Assembly: GCF_007993935.1 (NCBI RefSeq)
Contig: NZ_VITY01000014.1
Location: 118,501-182,500 of the forward strand
Direction: 5' to 3'
From: Bradyrhizobium macuxiense
GTDB lineage: Bacteria > Pseudomonadota > Alphaproteobacteria > Rhizobiales > Xanthobacteraceae
DNA: 64,000 nt
Shown piece after piece: positions 58,743 through 64,000 of this stretch (the stretch's first letter is position 1; every line of letters begins with the position of its first letter). A model generated the notes under the pieces. It saw only the letters and a list, made by a program, of their open reading frames with translations. It had not been told where the DNA came from and did no database searches. Position numbers and translations under genes: made by a program.

Positions 58743-58895
58743 CGCTCGCCGATTGAGAACTGGTCAGTCACCGCGGCCAACGGCTCGACCGCATCTCGCG
58801 CTCAGCGCGAAAACTGCACTGCTTCAGTCGCTTAGCGCTATCGCAAACTGGAGCCTTGACCCTTCCTGCAATCCACACTAGCTTCTCTTCTGAAC

Positions 58896-58907
58896 ACGGA
58901 ATTCCGT
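58896..58907. promoter_or_regulatory. Palindromic operator candidate for the GntR gene
   Basis: ACGGAATTCCGT is a perfect 12-bp palindrome 22 nt before the GntR start, followed by ATTCC, so that GGAAT and ATTCC half-sites appear more than once. FCD-type GntR regulators often bind short palindromes in their own promoter. Confidence 0.5.
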
Positions 58908-58928
58908 ATTCCAATTTGGACCGCCGGC

Positions 58929-59603
58929 ATGATCCCGTTGGACCCGCTTCCGAACCTCATCGACCAGGTCTATGGGCGATTGCTCGAAGCGATCATCGAC
59001 CGCTCGCTGCTGCCCGGCCAGCGCATCACTCAGAACGAACTTGCGGAAAAGCTCGGCGTCTCGCGGCAGCCGATCTCGCACGCGCTGCATCTGTTGCATC
59101 GTCAGGGCCTCGTCGCGGAAAGCGGCAAGCGCGGCTTCGAGGTGACGCAGCTCGATCCGCAGCGCATCCGCGAGCTCTATGAAGTGCGCGGCGCCATCGA
59201 CGCGCTGGCGGCCCGGCTTGCCGCAACGCGCGTGAAAGCGGATGCCGCGGCACGCGCGCAGCTCGAAAGCGCGCTCGAAGCCGGACGCGCGATCGACGAC
59301 AACGCGCCGCTGGCGCGCCTGATCGCGCTCGACGTCGACTTCCACAGCGCGATCTACCGGCTGGCCGGCAATTCCGCGATCGAGGAAATGATCGCGCCGC
59401 AATGGCCGCATATGCGCCGCTCGATGGCGACCGTGCTCGCCGAACTCGATTATCGCGACAGCGCCTGGACCGAACACGAGACCATCGGTGCGCATATTTT
59501 CTCCGGCAATGCGCATGCTGCCGAAGCTGCAGCGCTTGCGCATGCTCAGACGGCAGGACGGATGACGGAAGAGAAGTTGAGGGCAATCGACGTGGCGGCG
59601 TGA
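58929..59603 (+). CDS. GntR family regulator (FCD/FadR-like)
   Basis: A 224-residue regulator. The winged helix (about 8-70) contains GQRITQNELAEKLGVSRQPISHALHLLHRQGLV, and the FCD domain (about 85-215) contains YEVRGAIDALAARLAATR and D-x-x-FH (DVDFHSAIY) with metal/ligand-binding histidines. It probably represses its own gene and the PhyH and SAF-dehydrogenase genes that follow in the same direction; the effector is unknown, likely an organic acid. Confidence 0.92.
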   Translation: MIPLDPLPNLIDQVYGRLLEAIIDRSLLPGQRITQNELAEKLGVSRQPISHALHLLHRQGLVAESGKRGFEVTQLDPQRIRELYEVRGAIDALAARLAATRVKADAAARAQLESALEAGRAIDDNAPLARLIALDVDFHSAIYRLAGNSAIEEMIAPQWPHMRRSMATVLAELDYRDSAWTEHETIGAHIFSGNAHAAEAAALAHAQTAGRMTEEKLRAIDVAA

Positions 59604-59611
59604 AACTGAGC

Positions 59612-59693
59612 TGTCATTCCGGGATGGTGCGCCAGCACCAGACCCGGAATCTCGAGATTCCGGGTTCGATGCTGCGCATCGCCCCGGAATGAC
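59612..59693. repeat. Interspersed palindromic repeat (GTCATTCCGGG family)
   Basis: GTCATTCCGGGATG ... CCCGGAATGAC, with inner ACCCGGAATCTCGAGATTCCGGGTTCG inverted arms; nearly identical core at 60532-60608. Confidence 0.8.
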
Positions 59694-59719
59694 AACAACA
59701 ATCAAAGGAGGAAAGCACC

Positions 59720-60520
59720 ATGAAACTGACCCAAGAGCAGGTCGAATTTTTCCACCACGAAGGTTGGCTGTTCCTGCCCGAGCTGTTCATCCAGGAGGAG
59801 GTCGATTTCCTTGCGCGCGAAGCCGTCTCGATCTATGACGCCAACCGCCCCGAGGTGTGGCGGGAGAAGAGCGGCGCGCCGCGCACCGCATTCGCCGCGC
59901 ATCTCTACAACGAGGCGTTCGGCATCCTCGGCGCGCATCCGCGCATGATCGACCCCATCGAGCAGCTGTTCGGCGAGAAGGTCTACATGCATCAGTTCAA
60001 GATCAACGCGAAGGCAGCCTTCACCGGCGACGTCTGGCAGTGGCATCAGGATTACGGCACCTGGAAGCGTGACGACGGCATGCCGGAGCCGCGCGCAATG
60101 AACATCGCGATCTTCCTCGACGAGGTGATGCCGATCAACGGCCCGCTGATGCTGGTGCCGCAGAGCCAGACCGCGGGCGATCTGAAGGCGTCGCACGATC
60201 TCGAAACGACGTCCTACCCGCTGTGGACGCTGGACGAGGAGACGGTGACGCGTCTGGTGAAACAGGGCGGCATCGTCGCGCCGACCGGCAAGCCCGGCGG
60301 CATGCTGATGTTCCACGGCAATCTGGTGCACGGATCGAGCGGCAACATCACGCCCTATCCGCGCAAGATCGTCTATTTGACGCTGAACGCGGTCTCGAAC
60401 TACATCCGCACCCCGACGCGGCCCGACTACATCGCGCACCGCGACTTCACGCCGATCCAGACCGTGGCCGACGACGCGCTGTTGCGGCTCGCCCGTGCGC
60501 CGCGGCAAGCGGCGGAGTAG
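59720..60520 (+). CDS. Phytanoyl-CoA dioxygenase (PhyH) family protein
   Basis: A 266-residue Fe(II)/2-oxoglutarate-dependent oxygenase fold. The metal triad candidates are H and D in WQWHQDYGTW and the distal His in FHGNLVHGSSGN; the 2-oxoglutarate-binding Arg lies nearby. The opening LTQEQVEFFHHEGWLFLPELF is typical of the family. Substrate unknown; neighbours (GntR, SAF dehydrogenase) suggest a catabolic step on a hydroxylated or alkyl acid. AGGAGG lies upstream. Confidence 0.92.
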   Translation: MKLTQEQVEFFHHEGWLFLPELFIQEEVDFLAREAVSIYDANRPEVWREKSGAPRTAFAAHLYNEAFGILGAHPRMIDPIEQLFGEKVYMHQFKINAKAAFTGDVWQWHQDYGTWKRDDGMPEPRAMNIAIFLDEVMPINGPLMLVPQSQTAGDLKASHDLETTSYPLWTLDEETVTRLVKQGGIVAPTGKPGGMLMFHGNLVHGSSGNITPYPRKIVYLTLNAVSNYIRTPTRPDYIAHRDFTPIQTVADDALLRLARAPRQAAE

Positions 60521-60531
60521 TTGCTCAATCG

Positions 60532-60608
60532 TCATTCCGGGGCGATGCGAAGTATCGAACCCGGAATCTCGAGGTTCCGGGTTCGCGCTTCGCGCGCCCC
60601 GGAACGAC
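60532..60608. repeat. Interspersed palindromic repeat (GTCATTCCGGGG family)
   Basis: GTCATTCCGGGGCGATGCG ... CGCCCCGGAACGAC around the same ACCCGGAATCTCGAGGTTCCGGGTTCG core as 59612-59693. Confidence 0.8.
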
Positions 60609-60629
60609 TCTGTTTGATTGGAAGGCATC

Positions 60630-61937
60630 ATGAACCTGCACCATCTCCTCAAAACCCGCGCCGGCGCCGGCAAGCCGGTGCGCGTCGTCCTGATCGGCGC
60701 CGGAAAATTCGGCTCGATGTTCCTGTCGCAGGTGCCGCACACGCCGGGGCTCGAGGTGCCCGTGATCGTCGACCTCGACCGCGACCGCGCCCGCGAGGCC
60801 TGCCGCACGGTCGGCTGGGACGACGCGCGGATCAGCGCGACCACCTTCACTGACGACGGCGCGCGTGCGATCGCCGGCGGCGCGTTCGATGTCGTGGTCG
60901 AAGCGACCGGCAATCCCGCGGTCGGCATCCGCCATGCCCGCGCGGCAATCGCCGCCGGCAAGCATGTCGTGATGGTCAATGTCGAGGCCGACGTGCTGGC
61001 GGGACCGCTGCTCGCCGAGGAGGCGCGCAAGGCCGGCGTGGTCTATTCGCTCGCCTATGGCGACCAGCCGGCGCTGACGGCGGAGATGGTCGACTGGGCG
61101 CGCGCCACGGGCTTCCGCGTCGTCGCCGCCGGCAAGGGCACGAAATACCTGCCGGCCTATCACGACGTGACGCCGGAGGGCGTGTGGCAGCATTACGGGC
61201 TCACCGCCGCCGAGGCGCAATCCGCCGGCATGAATCCGCAGATGTTCAATTCCTTCCTCGACGGCACCAAATCCGCGATCGAGATGGCCGCGATCGCCAA
61301 CGCCTGCACGCTCGACGTGCCGTCGGAGGGCCTGCTGTTTCCGCCCTGCGGCGTCGACGACCTGCCGCATGTGATGCGGCCCCGCGATAAGGGCGGCGTG
61401 CTGGAGAAATCCGGCATCGTCGAAGTGGTGTCGTCACTGGAGCGCGACGGCCGTCCGGTGTTTCGCGATTTGCGCTGGGGCGTCTATGTGGTGCTGGAGG
61501 CGCCGAACGACTATGCCGCCGACTGCTTCAGGCAGTATGGCCTCAAGACCGACGCGTCCGGCCGCTATGCGGCGATGTACAAGCCGTATCATCTGATCGG
61601 GCTCGAGCTGAACATTTCGGTGCTGTCTGCCGCGCTGCGCAACGAGCCGACCGGCCAGCCGCGCGGCTTCCGCGGCGACGTCGCTTCGGTGGCAAAACGC
61701 AATCTGCGCGCCGGCGAGATGCTGGACGGCGAAGGCGGTTACACTGTGTGGGGCAAATTGATGCCGGCCTCCGCCAGCCTCACCGCCGGTGCGCTGCCGA
61801 TCGGGCTCGCGCATCGGGTCAAGCTGAAGAACGACGTCGCCCATGGCGCCGTGGTGCGCTGGAGCGACGTCGAAGTCGACGAGCGCAACGACACGATCAA
61901 GACGCGCAAGGCGATGGAGCAGGCGTTCTCGCGGTAG
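60630..61937 (+). CDS. NAD(P)-dependent dehydrogenase with SAF domain (homoserine-dehydrogenase-like)
   Basis: A 435-residue protein. The N-terminal Rossmann domain shows RVVLIGAGKFGSMFLSQV and VVVEATGNPAVGIRHARAAIAAGKHVVMVN, and a central catalytic domain follows (about 150-330; GTKYLPAYHDVTPEGVW, PCGVDDLPHVM). The C-terminal part (about 340-430) has an SAF/AFP-like domain (AKRNLRAGEMLDGEGGYTVWG). This layout is found in a group of dehydrogenases near PhyH-type genes. Substrate unknown. Confidence 0.88.
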   Translation: MNLHHLLKTRAGAGKPVRVVLIGAGKFGSMFLSQVPHTPGLEVPVIVDLDRDRAREACRTVGWDDARISATTFTDDGARAIAGGAFDVVVEATGNPAVGIRHARAAIAAGKHVVMVNVEADVLAGPLLAEEARKAGVVYSLAYGDQPALTAEMVDWARATGFRVVAAGKGTKYLPAYHDVTPEGVWQHYGLTAAEAQSAGMNPQMFNSFLDGTKSAIEMAAIANACTLDVPSEGLLFPPCGVDDLPHVMRPRDKGGVLEKSGIVEVVSSLERDGRPVFRDLRWGVYVVLEAPNDYAADCFRQYGLKTDASGRYAAMYKPYHLIGLELNISVLSAALRNEPTGQPRGFRGDVASVAKRNLRAGEMLDGEGGYTVWGKLMPASASLTAGALPIGLAHRVKLKNDVAHGAVVRWSDVEVDERNDTIKTRKAMEQAFSR

Positions 61938-61975
61938 CGTTTCCGGCCATTCACTCGAACAGCAATTCTTTCACC

Positions 61976-62122
61976 TCTCCCCGTTCTTTACGGGGAGAGG
62001 TCGGATCGCATCGCAGATGCGATCCGGGTGAGGGGCAAGGCACACTGCTCAACAAGCAGCGAAGTGCTCGCCGGATGGAGGCCCCTCACCCCGCCCTCTC
62101 CCCGTAAGAACGGGGCGAGGGA
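61976..62122. repeat. Interspersed repeat (CTCTCCCCGTT...GCGATCC family)
   Basis: CTCTCCCCGTTCTTTACGGGGAGAGG, GGATCGCAT...ATGCGATCC and CCTCACCCCGCCCTCTCCCCGTAAGAACGGGGCGAGGG. It lies between convergent genes and could also terminate both. Confidence 0.75.
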
Positions 62123-62146
62123 GACGATAGAGCAATGCTCGGGGCA

Positions 62147-63232
62147 TCACGGCAATAGCCGGCTCGCCTTCGCCAGCTTGAACCACTTCCGGAACATCAC
62201 CTCGGTATCCATCATCTCGGTGAAGCCAGCCTGGTTGAGCTTCACCGTCGACACGATCGACGGCGGACCGGACTCGGTCTGCCCGTAGCGCATGCTGTAA
62301 TCGGCATATTGAAACGACAGGCCGACGAACTCTTCCAGACCCGGCGCGATCAGATCGTGCTTCCTGCGCAGTTCGTCCCACGGCGGGATCCATTTCGGAT
62401 ACTCCTGCGCCAGCGACAGCGGCACGTGCTTGCCCGGTGCCATCTCCAGCGCATCAGCGACCGCCGGCCAGATATTTTCCCAGGTGAAGACGTCGCCATT
62501 GGTGACGTTGAACGCTTCATTGCGTGCGCTCTCGGCCTCACCGGACCAGCCGATCGCGCGCGCCAAGAGATCGACGTCGACCGCCTGCGCGACGCGCGGC
62601 GCGCCGCCGGGATAATCGAGCGGCCTGCCCTGCTCGCGCAGCATTGCCGCATAGACGCCGAGCGGCGGGATCAAATCCATCGCACCGCCCATGGCTTCGC
62701 CGATGATCAGCACCGGACGCAGGATGCTCCAGTGCCAGCCTTTGCCGCGCTGCAACTCGCGCAGGAAATTCTCCTGCGCCCAATAGAAATTCGGCTGCTC
62801 GTACATTTCCGAGCGCCCCTCGCGCGCCGGCACCGTCAGCGGCCGGACATGCACGCCATAGGCCTTTGTGCCCTGCAGCAGCGCGACATGCTTGAGATCA
62901 GGCGCGACCGGCTCGAGCACGCCCATCAGATTGCGCAGCATCCGGTCGTTGGTTTCGATCTGCCCGGCGTCGCGCCAGCCATCGACTAGGCTCGGCGCCT
63001 CATAGAGCGCGGCATAGATCAGATGCGTTGCACCGGCGAGCTCGGCCGCGGCACGGCGGCAATCCTCGGCATTGGTCAGGTCGATTCGCACATGCTGCGC
63101 GCCGTAGAGGTCGCGCGGCTTGCGGCGCGACAGCGCGATGCACTCGCAATCGTCGGATGCGCCGAAGTGTCGCAAGGCGGCGTTGCCGACGAGGCCGGTC
63201 GCGCCGGCGACCACGACTTTCTTGTTAGCCAT
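62147..63232 (-). CDS. PRISE-type SDR (progesterone 5-beta-reductase/iridoid synthase-like)
   Basis: A 361-residue extended SDR. VVVAGATGLVGNAALRHF is the nucleotide site, IYAALYEAP follows strand 4, LLQGTKAYGVHV has the Lys/Tyr pair typical of PRISE enzymes, and NFYWAQENFL and SILRPVLIIGEAMG are further family motifs. It reduces activated C=C double bonds of enones. AGGACATG precedes the ATG. It is divergent from the TRAP receptor gene. A plant-like name should not be taken as function. Confidence 0.88.
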   Translation of the reverse strand: MANKKVVVAGATGLVGNAALRHFGASDDCECIALSRRKPRDLYGAQHVRIDLTNAEDCRRAAAELAGATHLIYAALYEAPSLVDGWRDAGQIETNDRMLRNLMGVLEPVAPDLKHVALLQGTKAYGVHVRPLTVPAREGRSEMYEQPNFYWAQENFLRELQRGKGWHWSILRPVLIIGEAMGGAMDLIPPLGVYAAMLREQGRPLDYPGGAPRVAQAVDVDLLARAIGWSGEAESARNEAFNVTNGDVFTWENIWPAVADALEMAPGKHVPLSLAQEYPKWIPPWDELRRKHDLIAPGLEEFVGLSFQYADYSMRYGQTESGPPSIVSTVKLNQAGFTEMMDTEVMFRKWFKLAKASRLLP

Positions 63233-63540
63233 GTCCTTGAACTCCCATCAACTCGCTTCCTGCGTAGCAGATCGCGGCAGGGCCCGCAGCCCGCCGCGCG
63301 GGTATCGGATGAGACCAACGGCGACGATTTTCCTTCGCAACTGCAACCAAGGCCGACGCTTGATTTCCGCCGGCAAACGATCATCCTGAGTGAGGGAACC
63401 GGACGAAGCGGATTTCCACACACAAGAGCCCGTCGAGGGCCAGCGGACACATCATCACAGCAACGTCGATCGATCGGCGAAGAAAGACGGCATCAAGATC
63501 GTTCCCCTTGTCGAGGCATCGGCACACAGGAGGGCTACGC
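63233..63540. other. Divergent intergenic region before the TRAP receptor gene
   Basis: About 310 bases without a supported gene; no clear repeats or boxes were seen. It presumably holds the promoters for the PRISE-type SDR (minus) and the TRAP gene (plus). Confidence 0.5.
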
Positions 63541-64000
63541 ATGAAGCGTCGTGATTTCTTGAAGGCAGGCGGCGTTGGGCTCGCCGCGACGGCGGTCGCC
63601 GCACCCGCGGTCGCGCAATCGATGCCCGAGGTCAGGTGGCGGCTCGCGGCAAGCTGGCCGAAGGCGCTCGATACGCTCTATGGCGGCTGCGAATTCTTCT
63701 GCAAGCGCGTCGCCGAAATCACCGACAACCGATTCCAGATCCAGTCGTTCGCTGCCGGCGAGATCGTGCCCGGCCTGCAGGTGCTCGACGCCGTCTCCAA
63801 CGGCACGGTCGAGATGGGCAACACCGCGCTGTATTATTACTGGGGCAAGAATCCCGCTTTCACATTCGGCACGTCGCTGCCATTCGGCCTCAACACGCGC
63901 CAGCATATTTCCTGGCTGCAATGGGGCGGCGGCAGCGATCTGATCAACAATCTGCTCGGCGAATACAACTGCGTCGGCATTCCGACCGGCTCGACCGGCG
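63541..64000 (+). CDS. TRAP transporter solute receptor (DctP-like), Tat-exported, truncated by window end
   Basis: The first 153 residues of a gene that runs beyond the window. MKRRDFLKAGGVGLAATAVAAPAVAQ is a Tat signal (RRDFLK). RWRLAASWPKALDTLYGGCEFFCKRVAEIT and AAGEIVPGLQVLDAVSNGTVEMGNTALYYYWGKNPAF are the TRAP-DctP receptor opening and Arg/Asn ligand region. It binds a carboxylate for uptake by TRAP membrane subunits expected downstream. AGGAGG lies before the ATG. Confidence 0.9.
   Translation, partial: MKRRDFLKAGGVGLAATAVAAPAVAQSMPEVRWRLAASWPKALDTLYGGCEFFCKRVAEITDNRFQIQSFAAGEIVPGLQVLDAVSNGTVEMGNTALYYYWGKNPAFTFGTSLPFGLNTRQHISWLQWGGGSDLINNLLGEYNCVGIPTGSTG

Larger units (their letters stand above)
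58484..58928. other. Intergenic region with a repeat and the GntR operator
   Basis: About 445 bases without a gene. It holds the interspersed repeat (58566-58742) and a short palindrome just before the GntR gene (58896-58907). Confidence 0.6.

Overview
The window looks like a chromosomal segment of a high-GC alphaproteobacterium, most likely Bradyrhizobium or a close relative. The grounds are a coxMNOP-type alternative cytochrome oxidase cluster, FixJ- and FixK-like regulators, IalB-type and Omp25-type envelope proteins, and interspersed palindromic repeats of the kind common in that genus. No rRNA, insertion sequence, CRISPR array or integrase was seen. There is one tRNA, the initiator tRNA-fMet.

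Left part (1-9.8 kb): a 999-residue secreted-type metalloprotease carrying seven tandem repeats of about 105 residues. Then comes a minus-strand terminal oxidase operon (coxM-coxN-coxO-coxP, a subunit IV-like gene and a small unknown gene) with a terminator. A DUF2189 membrane protein and a decayed NAD(P)-binding epimerase gene follow.

Middle part (about 9.8-42.2 kb) is the most interesting. It is bounded by a 14-bp direct repeat: one copy is the 3' end of the tRNA-fMet gene (42197-42210) and the other is an isolated copy at 9810-9823. This suggests a tRNA-associated genomic island. Inside it I read eleven perfect TTGA-N6-TCAA palindromes (FixK/FNR boxes) plus one TTGC-N6-TCAA site. All are intergenic and nearly all lie 60-180 nt before a start codon; none was noticed outside. 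The region carries a FixK-like regulator, a histidine kinase with a periplasmic binding domain, a FixJ-like regulator and a lone receiver. Putative targets include an aspartate 4-decarboxylase with two AspT-type antiporters, a 916-residue ornithine/lysine/arginine-type decarboxylase, a universal stress protein, a PPK2 polyphosphate kinase, a SulP transporter, an AI-2E family exporter with an ion-channel protein, and several envelope proteins (DUF3300/DUF2950, HlyD, TAXI, IalB, ClpP-like). I infer a low-oxygen and acid/energy-stress regulon in which proton-consuming decarboxylation, aspartate/alanine exchange and polyphosphate support energy and pH homeostasis.

Right part (42.2-64 kb): ordinary chromosomal genes, mostly oxidative and xenobiotic-type metabolism: coniferyl-aldehyde-type dehydrogenase, GMC oxidoreductase, SDR and zinc-less alcohol dehydrogenase pair, two MBL hydrolases, FAH-family hydrolase, GST, beta-lactamase-like serine hydrolase, Ogt, alpha/beta hydrolase, an ECF41-type sigma factor with its carboxymuconolactone decarboxylase-like partner, M20 peptidase, and a GntR-PhyH-SAF dehydrogenase group. 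A PRISE-type SDR and a truncated TRAP binding protein close the window. Interspersed repeats occur repeatedly here and were not seen in the middle part.

All calls are from reading the sequence; no database search was possible. Sites were found by eye, so box counts are minimum counts.
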